A DNA stretch of 64,000 nt from M3007 sp041392625 (GCA_041392625.1 JAWKLR010000008.1:62001-126000), one strand, 5' to 3'; positions 28,595-38,523 are shown, counted from the first letter of the stretch. Numbers and translations: made by a program. Notes: generated by a model not told the origin, from the sequence alone.

Positions 28595-28633
28595 CTAATG
28601 ACAATTGTTACCGATACGCATTTGTATAGAACT

Positions 28634-28657
28634 CGGTTTTGGCAACTGCCAAAACCG
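28634..28657. terminator. Hairpin between the lipoprotein remnant and acs
   Basis: CGGTTTTGGC and GCCAAAACCG are perfect ten-base arms around AACT. No strong T-run on either side, so termination is possible but not certain. Confidence 0.5.
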
Positions 28658-28687
28658 GGGTTTAAATTCCGTACGGATCAATCAATC

Positions 28688-30601
28688 CTATCCGTTCAAT
28701 TTCACCTTTGCACCCGACTTCACGGCATCTACAATCTCCGGATTGAGGAGGGTAGAGGTGTCTCCCAGGTTGGATACATCTCCGGATGCTACCTTGCGCA
28801 GGATGCGGCGCATAATTTTACCCGAACGGGTTTTCGGTAGGCCGGGCACAACCTGAATGATGTCTGGTTTGGCTATCGGGCCAATCACTTTCGTAATCAC
28901 ATCCCGGATTTCCTTTTCAAACTGGTCGGTGTCCGCCACATTGTTCTGTGGAATTACATAGGCGTAAATTCCCTGGCCTTTGATGTCGTGCGGGTAGCCC
29001 ACAACGGCGCTTTCCACGACGTTTGGATGCTCATTAATCGCATTTTCTACCTCGGCAGTTCCCAGTCGGTGACCAGATACATTGATTACATCATCTACGC
29101 GGCCGATAATTCGGTAGCGACCGTCCTCGTCGCGTCGGGCACCATCGCCGGTGAAGTACTGGTCTTCAAATGGAGCGAAGTAGGTCTGCCGGCAGCGTTC
29201 GTGATCACCATAGGTGGTGCGCAACATGGATGGCCATGGGAATTTGATACACAATAAACCTTCCACGCCATTTCCTTCCACTTCATTGCCTTCGGCATCA
29301 ACCAGAATAGGCTGAATGCCTGGAATGGGGTAGGAGGCATAGCAGGGCTTGGTATCCGTGATTCCGGGCAGAGGGGTAATCATAATTCCCCCGGTTTCTG
29401 TTTGCCACCAGGTATCAATGATCGGCGCCTGTTTTTTACCCACTTTTTCATTGTACCAGTTCCAAGCCTCAACGTTGATGGGCTCACCTACGGATCCAAT
29501 GACTTTCAGATCACTCAGATCCCAGCCATCAACATACTCATCGCCTTGTGCCATGAGCGCACGGATCGCAGTTGGTGCAGTATAGAATTGGTTGACTTTA
29601 TATTTTTCACATACCTGCCAGAAGCGACTTGGGTTCGGGTAGGTAGGCACGCCCTCAAACATCATGGTGGTAGCACCCGACAGAAGAGGGCCGTATACGA
29701 TGTATGAATGCCCGGTGATCCAGCCAATGTCAGCAGTACACCAGTAAATGTCTTTTTCCTGATATTGGAATACATTGAGGAAGGTATAGGAGGTATACAC
29801 CATATATCCACCACAGGTGTGTACTACTCCTTTGGGCCGACCAGTCGATCCGGAGGTATATAAAATGAAAAGCGGGTCTTCGCTGTCCATTACTTCAGCC
29901 GGGCAACTAGCGTCTTGTCCATCTACTTCGGCGCTCCACCACTTATCTACCTTCGGGTTCCAGTTGATATCACCTCCGGTGTGTTTGAGTACTAGCACGG
30001 TTTCCACACTGTCACAGCCAAGCGCCATTGCTTCATCAACGACTTTTTTCACAGGGACGTTTTTGGCTCCACGGCTGTTGAAATCGGAGCAGATGACCAT
30101 TTTACAACTGGCATCCTTAATCCGATCAGCAAGCGCAGTGGCAGAGAACCCTGCAAATACCACGGAGTGGATGGCACCGATACGGGCGCATGCAAGTACT
30201 GCAATTGCCAATTCCGGAACCATTGGCATGTAGAAGCAAATGCGATCACCTTTTTGCACACCGTTTGCTTTCAGCGCATTGGCCACCTTGCACACTTCGG
30301 CATGCAATTCTTTATATGTATAGGTTCTGCCCGGGGCATCGGGCTCATTGGGTTCCCAAATGATTGCCGGCTGATCGCCTTTGGTTGCCAGGTGCCGGTC
30401 GAGGCAGTTCTCGGTGATGTTCAATTTGCCACCTAAAAACCATTTTACATCCGGTTTTCTAAAGTCCCATTGGAGAACGCTGTCCCATTTTTTATGCCAT
30501 TGAAATGTATCTGCTACAGACGCCCAAAACCCTTCGGGGTCATCTACACTTTGTTTGTAAACGCGGTGGTATTCCTCGAGTGATTTGATTTGTAGTGTCA
30601 T
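28688..30601 (-). CDS. acs: Acetyl-CoA synthetase (AMP-forming)
   Basis: Activates acetate to acetyl-CoA via acetyl-AMP. The 637-residue length is normal. Motifs in order: LYTSGSTGRPKGVVHT (P-loop-like A3), CTADIGWITGHSY, FEGVPTYP, DTWWQTETGGIMITPLPG, GDGARRDEDGRYRIIGRVDDVINVSGHRLGTAEVE, and C-terminal PKTRSGKIMRR with the lysine that is acetylated in known Acs. Last gene of the acetate module in transcription order. Its upstream region carries the TATCTATATAT site found twice more in the module. A hairpin lies beyond the stop. Confidence 0.96.
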   Translation of the reverse strand: MTLQIKSLEEYHRVYKQSVDDPEGFWASVADTFQWHKKWDSVLQWDFRKPDVKWFLGGKLNITENCLDRHLATKGDQPAIIWEPNEPDAPGRTYTYKELHAEVCKVANALKANGVQKGDRICFYMPMVPELAIAVLACARIGAIHSVVFAGFSATALADRIKDASCKMVICSDFNSRGAKNVPVKKVVDEAMALGCDSVETVLVLKHTGGDINWNPKVDKWWSAEVDGQDASCPAEVMDSEDPLFILYTSGSTGRPKGVVHTCGGYMVYTSYTFLNVFQYQEKDIYWCTADIGWITGHSYIVYGPLLSGATTMMFEGVPTYPNPSRFWQVCEKYKVNQFYTAPTAIRALMAQGDEYVDGWDLSDLKVIGSVGEPINVEAWNWYNEKVGKKQAPIIDTWWQTETGGIMITPLPGITDTKPCYASYPIPGIQPILVDAEGNEVEGNGVEGLLCIKFPWPSMLRTTYGDHERCRQTYFAPFEDQYFTGDGARRDEDGRYRIIGRVDDVINVSGHRLGTAEVENAINEHPNVVESAVVGYPHDIKGQGIYAYVIPQNNVADTDQFEKEIRDVITKVIGPIAKPDIIQVVPGLPKTRSGKIMRRILRKVASGDVSNLGDTSTLLNPEIVDAVKSGAKVKLNG

Positions 30602-30690
30602 ATTAATCCGAATTTATTGAATAAGTGTGGTGTGTATAGGGGCTGCTTTCGCAACGGTCTAAAGGTACAGATTTTTTCTAAATATATTAA

Positions 30691-30710
30691 TATCTATATA
30701 TTTATATTTG
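30691..30710. promoter_or_regulatory. Candidate operator upstream of acs
   Basis: TATCTATATATTTATATTTG, about 90 bases before the acs start. It shares its first 13 bases with the site between arsR and the DUF294 gene and 11 with the site before the porin gene. Confidence 0.5.
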
Positions 30711-30761
30711 ATTCTTTTGGAAAGAAAACTTGAAGCCCATTTTTATTTGGGAAACAAGTTC

Positions 30762-31145
30762 TTAACCGAACTCCATCAGATCGCCAATTACGCTGACCAG
30801 TTCGTCGTTATCAAAGGGTTTTGTAAGATAAACTTCCCCACCTTTGGTGTAGCCTTCCATTCGGTCTTCCTTGGTGCCTTTGGCAGTAAGAAAGACGATG
30901 CGGGTGTCTTCCAGAGCTGGGTTTCTGCGGATTTGTTGTGCAACTTCAAAGCCATCCATGCCCTGCATCATCACATCGAGTACGACTACATTTGGAATAT
31001 GTGCTTCCATTTTTTGGAGTGCGTCCTGACCATTATAGGCTGTGTCCACCTGGTAGCCCTGTTGCTTCATCAGAAATTCCAGTGCAACGATGATGTTTGG
31101 TTCATCATCAACCAATAAAACCCGTTTTGTTGTGGCTTCAGACAT
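30762..31145 (-). CDS. Single-domain response regulator (CheY-like receiver)
   Basis: 127 residues from ATG 31145; a longer in-frame opening to 31298 has no receiver features. Phosphoacceptor region VVVLDVMMQGMDGFE (Asp), acidic pair VDDEPN, switch Thr in VFLTAKGT and Lys in YLTKPFDNDEL. There is no output domain, so it would act by protein contact or phosphorelay. It lies 167 bases downstream of the symporter-kinase hybrid, its likely partner. In CrbS/CrbR systems of Proteobacteria the regulator has a LuxR output, which is absent here. Confidence 0.88.
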   Translation of the reverse strand: MSEATTKRVLLVDDEPNIIVALEFLMKQQGYQVDTAYNGQDALQKMEAHIPNVVVLDVMMQGMDGFEVAQQIRRNPALEDTRIVFLTAKGTKEDRMEGYTKGGEVYLTKPFDNDELVSVIGDLMEFG

Positions 31146-31312
31146 GGTGCGGTTGGTTGCTAGAGAGGGCGTATACCTGATTGTGGCGTTTGCACAATTG
31201 CTGGTACGCTCTTGCCAGTATGCTAAAACAATGTTTGGCAAAGGAAATAAAAAGCCATTATAAATGCGCATTTTTAAGGTAAAAAATCCTAAATCCAAAT
31301 ACTAAAAATGCA

Positions 31313-34065
31313 TTAATCCGGATCGTTTTGAGACGATGAATCCAAGAGAGGGATATGCATGCTGAACGTTGCCCCATGCCCAAGTTTACTTTCCAGGCTT
31401 ACCGTCCCGTTGTGGCGCTCCATAATTTCAGAAGTAATGGATAAACCCAGCCCGCTGCCTTTGGGCTTGCCCATTTGGGAGTCCGTTACTTGTGCAAACT
31501 TTTCAAAGATGAGGCTTTGGTTTTCTTTTGAAATACCAACCCCATTATCTGCCACCTGAATGATTGCATCCTGATTTTTAATTTTCAATAAAAGGGATAC
31601 TTGTCCATTTTCCTGGTTGCAAAATTTGATGGCATTTCCAATCAGGTTTACCAGCGCCTGCATCAGTCGGTCCCGGGCTCCGTAGACCTGATAGGTGCCC
31701 GGCTCAATGGTGCATTTATGGGTAATCTGGTGTTCATCCATCAGGGGTTTGAAATTGGAATATGCTTCTTCTACTAATCCCTTCAAGTTCATAGGTTCCA
31801 TCTCCCATTGGTCTTTGAGGGATTGAATTTTTTCCAGATCCAATACCTGACTGACAAGGCGAGAAATTCGTTCGCTTTCGTTCACAATAATGCTCAGGTA
31901 ACGGGCTTGTTCCTCCTGGGGCAACTCCGGGTTGTCGAATACAATTTTAGCGAGCGCTTTTATTGAAGTAATCGGCGTTCGGAGCTCATGGGTAACGGTA
32001 TTGATGAAGTCGGCTTTGAGTTGATCGAGTTCTTTTAATTGCTCATTCACTGCCTGAAGCTGCTGTGTGGTTGCCTCCAGTTCTTTTGATTTCTGTTCCA
32101 GCTTTCGGCTGTACTGCATGATTTCCTGGGTTTGCTCCAGAATGTTGAACATTTCTTCCAGGCTGATCGGGTCCTCCTTCACAATGGAGTGCAACAGGAT
32201 TTTAGTTGAGGCTGCGCCAATAGCCCCGGCCAGGTAGGTCTCTGCAATTTTGATCAGATCTTCGTTCGCTATGTGTATTTTACTCAGGTCGGTATTGTAC
32301 CGCCGTTCGTACACTTTCAAAATTGCCTGACTTTTTCTTTGTCCCAAAAAACGGGTCAGCAAGGTTTGAATGTCGCTCACCTTTGCCTGTCTTTTTACAA
32401 CCTCATAGGTATTGCTGCCATCGCGGTATTTGTAAAAATCAACAAACAAATCTGCCTGTCTGATCTCAAGGGCATTTTGTTTTGAATTCAGCGAAACGCC
32501 AACATAGACCAGGGTGTTGATCAGCAAACTCCAGAAGGCGCCATGCGAAACGTGGTTGGGATCTTCCAGTCCAAACAACGCATATGGCTTGAGCGCGCTA
32601 ATTCCCCATAACCCACGTTCAATAAACTCAGAGGAGATGAGGCCTCCTTCAGCGAGGGTAGGGAGGGGCAGGCAATAAGCCCACACCAGGAAACCGCTCA
32701 TGAGTCCGGCAATTGCACCAACACGGGTCCCGCGTTTCCAAAAATACCGCCCAAAACCACAGGTGCAAATTGGGCCACCCCGGCAAAGGAAATGAGACCA
32801 ATGGAAACCAGCGTGTATTTTGAACTTACAAATTTGAAATAGCCGTACGAAAGTATGAGCACCATGACCACACTGACCCTCCTGATACCCAACAAGCGTT
32901 GGAATAAGTTGGAGACGTTGTTGTCCTGAATGGTTGCCGAACGCAAAAGCATGGGCATTACGATGTTGTTACTGATCATAATACTCAAGGCGGTAACTGC
33001 AACAATCACCATTCCGGTTGATGCTGAAAATCCACCCAGCGCAACAAAAAATGCGAGCACATGATGTCCCTCAGAAAGCGGCAGGCTGAGTACAAACATG
33101 TCCGGGTTGGCGGATGGCCCCAGTTTAAGCATGCCACCTACTGCAATTGGCAGAACAAACAAGTTGATCAGCAGCAGATAAAGTGGAAATACCCATGCCG
33201 CTTTTTTTACAAAATTGGGATTGGTATTTTCAACTACGGCAATATGAAATTGTCGGGGCAAAAACAGGATTGCAAACATCGAAAGCAGGGTCAGCCAAAA
33301 CCAGTACCATCCATCTATTCCTCCGGTTTGTAAACTAAAAACCTTGGATATTTCTGGATGCTCAAGGGCTTTAGAAAACAAGTCTCCAAACCCGTTAAAC
33401 ATACCATAGGTCACAAATAGTCCGATGGTAAAGAACGCTACCAACTTCAATACCGATTCAAATGCGACTGCCGCAACCAGGCCTTCATGGCGTTCGTTGG
33501 GATCGAGGTTTCTGGTACCAAACAGGATGGTGAAAATGGCCAGGAGAATTGCGATGTACCAGGAGGAGTCCAGGTAAAAAGGAAGGGCTTTGAATTGTTC
33601 TGCAGACCAGGCATGGCCGTCGGGTCGAATGAGAATATCGTAGCTGATTGCTACTGCTTTTAATTGAATAGAAATATAGGGGATGACGCAAAAAATGGCA
33701 ATGACGGTGGCCATTGCTCCCAGAAAGATGCTTTTGCCGTAGCGGGAAGAAATGAAATCAGCAATGGAAGTAATGCGTTGAGATTTGCTGATGAATATCA
33801 TTTTTCGCAACACAAACCACCATAAAATTGCAGCAATACTTGGCCCCAGGTAGATTGGCAGGAAGTCAATTCCAGAGTTTGCAGCCTTGCCTACGCTGCC
33901 GAAAAAAGTCCAGGCAGTACAATAAACGGCCAGCGAGAGCGAGTAGATGTAGGGGTTGTTAACCAGACTTCTGCCGGTTCGACTCCTTTTTTCAGTAAAA
34001 AAAGCGATGCCAAACAGGATACCTACATAACTAATCGAAATGACTATAATAAAAGCAGGACTCAT
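31313..34065 (-). CDS. Sodium/solute symporter-histidine kinase hybrid (CbrA/CrbS-like), one-base frameshift
   Basis: An SSS-family transporter domain of about 13 membrane helices (34065-32700) is joined to a PAS-less linker, coiled-coil and histidine kinase. The H-box FINTVTHELRTPITSIK, N-box LVNLIGNAIKF and G-boxes ADNGVGI and GSGLGLSIT are present. The written sequence splits it into two frames with a four-base ATGA overlap at 32698-32701. But one more T in the T5 run (A5 at 32740-32744 on the plus strand) turns GIFGNAGPVLVQLPDS-stop into GGIFWKRGTRVGAIAGLMSG, the expected SSS helix. I therefore read one 917-residue protein. Likely senses acetate or a related solute and controls the acetate genes around it. 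Confidence 0.85.
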
Positions 34066-34127
34066 ACGGGCTCTGTTGAATTCTCCTTAATCCGGAAGTG
34101 GTTTAGGCTTAATGCCCTGTTACCTCC

Positions 34128-34343
34128 TTATTTTCTGGGTTTGCGAAAAAGCAGGTAGACGAGCGCTATGAGCAAAAACCAGACAGAAAAAATGTACAGA
34201 TATAATACCGGAAGCCCAAAGACAAGTTGATTCTTCCCAAAAATTCCAATAATAGGAAAATTAAAGAGGAGCATAGCCACAAAAAACAACAAGGTCAATT
34301 TGGCATTTCTGTTGGAGGGCATTGGTGCTTGGCTTGTCTGCAT
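34128..34343 (-). CDS. Small two-helix membrane protein
   Basis: 71 residues: basic N-terminus, then two hydrophobic helices (LTLLFFVAMLLFNFPIIGIF and LPVLYLYIFSVWFLLIALVYLLF) and a KPRK end, giving both ends inside. It lies 62 bases upstream of the symporter-kinase gene on the same strand. Small proteins of this size and topology often accompany SSS transporters; the specific family is not certain. Start could also be MPSNRN at residue 8. Confidence 0.65.
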   Translation of the reverse strand: MQTSQAPMPSNRNAKLTLLFFVAMLLFNFPIIGIFGKNQLVFGLPVLYLYIFSVWFLLIALVYLLFRKPRK

Positions 34344-34462
34344 AGTTCGTCAACTTGACCGAAATATACAGTATTTGTAGAATTCAAAAGTTCCAGGATG
34401 GGAATGGATTAATCTGAATTGCATGAATTCGAGGGGGAACGGTGGATTTCGTTTGTGTTGGA

Positions 34463-34681
34463 TCAGTCTTTTGCTCCAAGTCCCAACAAACTGGGCCGGA
34501 TGTATCCACTCTTATACAAGGCCCACAGAAACAAGAGGGCAAATCCACCCAGTGCGAGTGATACGATGGTGTGGCCTGCAATTTGTTCTTCTAATTTGAA
34601 CCGAAAAAACAGGGTTCCAAGCAAGTATGCAATTACAAAAATATTTGAGGCCGTTTTTCCTAAGATGGGTTTGTGGATCAT
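34463..34681 (-). CDS. Small membrane protein, unknown function
   Basis: 72 residues with two hydrophobic helices (NIFVIAYLLGTLFFRFKL and IVSLALGGFALLFLWALYKSG). It lies between the ActP gene and the other small membrane protein, same strand. No family recognised. Probably part of the acetate module transcript, although an inverted repeat separates it from ActP. Confidence 0.55.
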   Translation of the reverse strand: MIHKPILGKTASNIFVIAYLLGTLFFRFKLEEQIAGHTIVSLALGGFALLFLWALYKSGYIRPSLLGLGAKD

Positions 34682-34697
34682 GTGTAGTAATTTTTAG

Positions 34698-34800
34698 AGT
34701 GTGTGTTTGGGATTTTGATTTGATGCGAAACCAAGCAAAATCCCAAACACGCTCTCAGAGAAAAAAATGGGTGGCGGAAACGAACACACCGCCACCCCTT
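34698..34800 (-). terminator. Two stacked inverted repeats after the ActP gene
   Basis: GTGTTTGGGATTTTG and CAAAATCCCAAACAC are perfect 15-base arms around a 19-base spacer. A second hairpin, GGGTGGCGG/CCGCCACCC, lies closer to the ActP stop. The first resembles the element at 10380. Confidence 0.6.
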
Positions 34801-34863
34801 CACTAACAAAGGCCCTTTGGGGTATTTGTCAATAGGTGTTTATTTATTGACGTCAGAATCTGT

Positions 34864-36585
34864 TTAGTGGTCAACTGCCTGACCGGCACCTTTAGGAATA
34901 CGGATATTTTCTACAATTTCCTGAATTTCTGCAGGTGGTTCCGGAGTCATTTTATTGACTGCAAGCGCCACCACAAAGTTGAGAAGCATTCCAAGGGTAC
35001 CAATACCTTCCGGTGAAATACCAAACCAGTATTCTTCTTTGGTTCCACCCATAAATTTGAAGTAGATGATGTAGGCCGCAGTAAATGTGATACCGACAAT
35101 CATACCTGCTATTGCCCCTTGCATGTTCATTTTCTTCGAGAAAATACCCATGATAATAGCGGGGAAGAATGAGGCCGCCGCCAACCCGAAGGCGAAGGCC
35201 ACAATGGCCGCCACATAATCGGGTGGATTCATGCCTGCATATCCTGCTACGATTACAGCAACACCAATTGCAACGCGTGCTGCACGCAATTCCTGCTTCT
35301 CAGAAATGTCTGGCTTCAGCCATTTCTTCAGCAAGTCGTGTGAAACAGAAGTTGCAATTACCAAAAGCAGACCAGCCGCAGTTGACAGTGCTGCTGCCAA
35401 ACCACCGGCTACTACCAGTGCAATCACCCATGCCGGAAGGCGGGCAATTTCCGGGTTGGCCAATACCATGATGTCGCGGTCAATGGTCAACTCGTTTCCT
35501 TTCCATCCGTTTGGAGTAGCGGTTGCTGCTACAAACTCTTCGTTTTTGTCGTTGTAGTATTGAACCAGGCCGTCGCCATTTTTATCTTCAAAAGTAAGCA
35601 AACCGGTTTTTTCCCAGTTTCCAAACCACGCTGGCAGGCTGGTGTATTCCTTGTTGCTTACTGTGTTGAGCAGGTTGGTACGTGCAAAGGCCGCAATTGC
35701 AGGTGCAGTGGTATAAAGCAATGCAATAAATATAAGTGCCCATCCGGCTGATTTACGTGCATCTGAAACCTTAGGTACAGTAAAGAAGCGTACAATTACG
35801 TGTGGCAAACCAGCCGTTCCCAACATCAATGCTGCTGTTACAAAGAACAGGTCGATCATCGGCTTGTTGGCAGTAGTGTACTCTTTAAAGCCGAGGTCGG
35901 TATGCAGCATATCCAGTTTGGTAAGCAGTGCCGTGCCGTCTGCCAGATAGCCCCCCATACCGATTTGTGGAATTGGGTTGCCAACCATGATTACTGAAAT
36001 AAAGATTGCAGGTACCAGGTAGGCAAAAATCAATACACAGTATTGCGCTACCTGTGTGTAGGTAATCCCTTTCATACCACCGAGTACCGCATAGAAAAAT
36101 ACGATACCTACTCCTATGAATACACCAGTGGTGAATTCCACTTCGAGGAAGCGTGAGAATGCGATACCAACACCTTTCATCTGTCCAACTACATAGGTAA
36201 ATGAAACGAAGATGGCACACACTACCGCTACAATACGTGCGGTTTGGGAATAGTACCGGTCACCAATAAAATCGGGTACCGTAAACTTTCCAAATTTTCG
36301 AAGGTAGGGGGCCAATAATAATGCAAGGAGTACGTAACCTCCGGTCCAGCCGAGCAAATACTGGGCTCCATCGTAGCCCATAAATGAGATCAAGCCAGCC
36401 ATGGAAATGAACGAGGCGGCAGACATCCAGTCGGCAGCAGTAGCCATTCCATTCAGTACCGGGTGTACACCACCACCAGCAACGTAAAAATCTGATGTCG
36501 AACCGGCACGGGCCCAGATAGCAACACCAATATAAATGGCGAAGGTGAGGCCAACTATAATAAAGGTCCAAATTTGAACATCCAT
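34864..36585 (-). CDS. actP: Cation/acetate symporter ActP-like (SSS family)
   Basis: 573 residues, about 13 membrane helices. N-terminal FYVAGGGVHPVLNGMATAADWMSAASFISMAGLISF and FTVPDFIGDRYYS are the acetate-permease type of SSS transporters. The large loop between helices (KTGLLTFEDKNGDGLVQYYNDKNEEFVAATATPNGWKGNELTIDRDIMVLANPEI) matches the ActP subclass that pairs with DUF4212 partners. Couples Na+ (or H+) to uptake of acetate or short carboxylates. Encoded 67 bases after the DUF4212 gene and within one module with acs. Confidence 0.88.
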   Translation of the reverse strand: MDVQIWTFIIVGLTFAIYIGVAIWARAGSTSDFYVAGGGVHPVLNGMATAADWMSAASFISMAGLISFMGYDGAQYLLGWTGGYVLLALLLAPYLRKFGKFTVPDFIGDRYYSQTARIVAVVCAIFVSFTYVVGQMKGVGIAFSRFLEVEFTTGVFIGVGIVFFYAVLGGMKGITYTQVAQYCVLIFAYLVPAIFISVIMVGNPIPQIGMGGYLADGTALLTKLDMLHTDLGFKEYTTANKPMIDLFFVTAALMLGTAGLPHVIVRFFTVPKVSDARKSAGWALIFIALLYTTAPAIAAFARTNLLNTVSNKEYTSLPAWFGNWEKTGLLTFEDKNGDGLVQYYNDKNEEFVAATATPNGWKGNELTIDRDIMVLANPEIARLPAWVIALVVAGGLAAALSTAAGLLLVIATSVSHDLLKKWLKPDISEKQELRAARVAIGVAVIVAGYAGMNPPDYVAAIVAFAFGLAAASFFPAIIMGIFSKKMNMQGAIAGMIVGITFTAAYIIYFKFMGGTKEEYWFGISPEGIGTLGMLLNFVVALAVNKMTPEPPAEIQEIVENIRIPKGAGQAVDH

Positions 36586-36652
36586 GATATATTTCTTTTA
36601 AGAATTGTTAGTTGAATTTAAGTTTCCGAAATTGTTTTGTTCCGGATGCGAT

Positions 36653-36910
36653 TTAATCTTCATGCACATCGTACTCGCGATCGAGTTTGTTCATGCGTTT
36701 TACGTAGTAAAAGATGAGGACAATGAAGACATAAATTGCTCCTTGTTGTGCAAACCAGAATCCGAGTTTAAATCCTCCGATCTGGATGCTGTTGAGCGGT
36801 CCGGCAAACAAAATGCCGCAGCCATAGGAGGCCAGAAACCAAACAACCAGCAGCGTTAACAGCAAGCGGATGTTCTTTTGCCAGTATTCTTGTAAATTTT
36901 TACCAGACAT
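36653..36910 (-). CDS. DUF4212 small subunit of the acetate symporter
   Basis: 85 residues, two membrane helices. The YWQKNIRLLLTLLVVWFLASYGCGILF and GFWFAQQGAIYVFIVLIFYYVKRMNKLDREYDVHED motifs are diagnostic of DUF4212 proteins. They are encoded beside SSS acetate symporters and thought to be an accessory subunit. It immediately precedes ActP on the same strand. Confidence 0.92.
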   Translation of the reverse strand: MSGKNLQEYWQKNIRLLLTLLVVWFLASYGCGILFAGPLNSIQIGGFKLGFWFAQQGAIYVFIVLIFYYVKRMNKLDREYDVHED

Positions 36911-36974
36911 AATGTTTCGTTTTAATTGTGTATTGAATAAATGGTATTCGTAGAATTTTTATTCCGGAAATTTT

Positions 36975-38249
36975 TTACAGGAATACATGCAGTTGCAGGC
37001 GGATTTGAGACATGGCGTCCTGCTGGGTCGCAATTGCCGCTTCGCGTACATCGCCTTTGATCTGGTGATATTCCAATGTGACCTTGGCATTGTGGCCATT
37101 GATGAAGTAGTTTACTCCAGCATCCAGCGAACTAACCGGGTCGCGGTAACCATCGTAGTTTCCAGATTGAACCGCTACATAGGGCATCAATTTGGCTGAA
37201 TTGATGAAGTAGCCAAGTTGGCCATACAGAGAAGTACCAGTTCCAGCCCAGCGGCTTACATAGTTTTCGCCATAGTTGAAGGAGATGAATGAAGCATATG
37301 CATTCAGGGCACCTTTTCCGCCTCCTGTTGGCATATCGAGGAATGCATCAACAGCAAAGTGGGTCACATCGCCATGCTCTCCGGTAGTAGCATTGAACAT
37401 ACCATTCGGGTGGGCAAAGAAACCTGCACCAATACCAAATACCTTCTTTTTACCCATATAGGTTCCTACCTGATAAGGAAGTTTGGTGGACTCTTTATCC
37501 CAGAAATTGTAGCGGAAATAGCCTTCCAGAATGGTGTTTCCGGTAGGATCGCCATCAGCATTAACATTGGCAAAACCGGTATACGTCCACTCACTGCCCA
37601 TGGCACCGTAGTCTCCTCCGGCATTCAAACCGTTGCGGCCTGGTGCGTTCATGGCTACACGGTAGTCAAATTTACCAATTTCACCTTTTGCATAAATACC
37701 CAGGTGGCGGGCAAACTGATCGGTAATTCCAAGCGAATGCCATTGGGTAAATGGACGTGCCTGATCCAGCGTCATAAAGTTGAGCGTGCTTTGATTGGCC
37801 AGGCGGGTAAGGCCTTTCCAATAGTGGAGTCCACCACCCAGGTACAGAGAGTTGTTGATTTTTAATTCACCCCATGCATCGTGGAGAAACATTTGCGGGC
37901 TGTCGCCATTGCTACCAAGCGAGGTCATGTTACCAGGAGTGAGGCTGTTCAGACCAAAATGGGTAAGAATGAGAAAGCGGGGAGAAATTTGTGCAAATGC
38001 AAGGAAACGAGAGCGACGAATGCTCGGTGTGATCTGCAATTTTGCATTGTCGGCATCGAGGTTGTTGGTGGTTAACCAGATTTGGTGCCACATAATGAAT
38101 CGTACATACTTGCTTCCATCTTCGTTCAATTTAAGAGTCAGCGGCTTGTACGTGTGGTCTTCTTCTTTTACCTGTGCTTGTGCAACTACTGCAGTGAGCA
38201 TCAGGAAGGCCAGCAAGCTGAAAATAGTGTGTAGAGATTTCCTTTTCAT
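36975..38249 (-). CDS. Porin-like outer-membrane protein
   Basis: About 424 residues from ATG 38249 (MKRKSLHTIFSLLAFLMLTAVVAQA signal peptide). The earlier ATG at 38297 would add 16 polar residues. Alternating strands (SKYVRFIMWHQIWLTT, FLAFAQISPRFLILTHFGLNSL, YFRYNFWDKES) and a final aromatic residue (LQLHVFL) indicate a beta-barrel. It resembles phosphate/acetate-porin-like barrels found with acetate transporters. It heads the operon that continues with DUF4212 and ActP. The TATCTATATAT site lies about 118 bases upstream. Confidence 0.75.
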   Translation of the reverse strand: MKRKSLHTIFSLLAFLMLTAVVAQAQVKEEDHTYKPLTLKLNEDGSKYVRFIMWHQIWLTTNNLDADNAKLQITPSIRRSRFLAFAQISPRFLILTHFGLNSLTPGNMTSLGSNGDSPQMFLHDAWGELKINNSLYLGGGLHYWKGLTRLANQSTLNFMTLDQARPFTQWHSLGITDQFARHLGIYAKGEIGKFDYRVAMNAPGRNGLNAGGDYGAMGSEWTYTGFANVNADGDPTGNTILEGYFRYNFWDKESTKLPYQVGTYMGKKKVFGIGAGFFAHPNGMFNATTGEHGDVTHFAVDAFLDMPTGGGKGALNAYASFISFNYGENYVSRWAGTGTSLYGQLGYFINSAKLMPYVAVQSGNYDGYRDPVSSLDAGVNYFINGHNAKVTLEYHQIKGDVREAAIATQQDAMSQIRLQLHVFL

Positions 38250-38366
38250 ACAATAAGAAGTTAGGTGTGAATCGATTTCGATTTGATGAGTTTTCAAAAA
38301 AACGCAATGGGTGGAATTCGGTGTGTTTCACGCCAATCACGCTTGTTTCGCAGCAAGGTATATAAA

Positions 38367-38388
38367 TATCTATATATATAGTTATAGT
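38367..38388. promoter_or_regulatory. Candidate operator upstream of the porin gene
   Basis: TATCTATATATATAGTTATAG contains the perfect palindrome CTATATATATAG and the 11-mer shared with the acs and arsR sites. Confidence 0.5.
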
Positions 38389-38523
38389 TTTTTGAAAAAT
38401 ATTTACCTTGTTCTCGAAATACCTTACTTTCGAGTCGTTAAATCGCCCATTTTAAATGCAGGGATAGACGATTTGGGAGAAGGAAGTTTGGAAATGAAAA
38501 ATGCAGGGAAGGAGAGGAGCGCT

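Noticed and set aside
32698..32701. Natural translational coupling (ATGA) of two symporter and kinase genes
   Set aside because: Restoring one base gives the conserved SSS sequence without interruption; coupling remains possible but is less likely.
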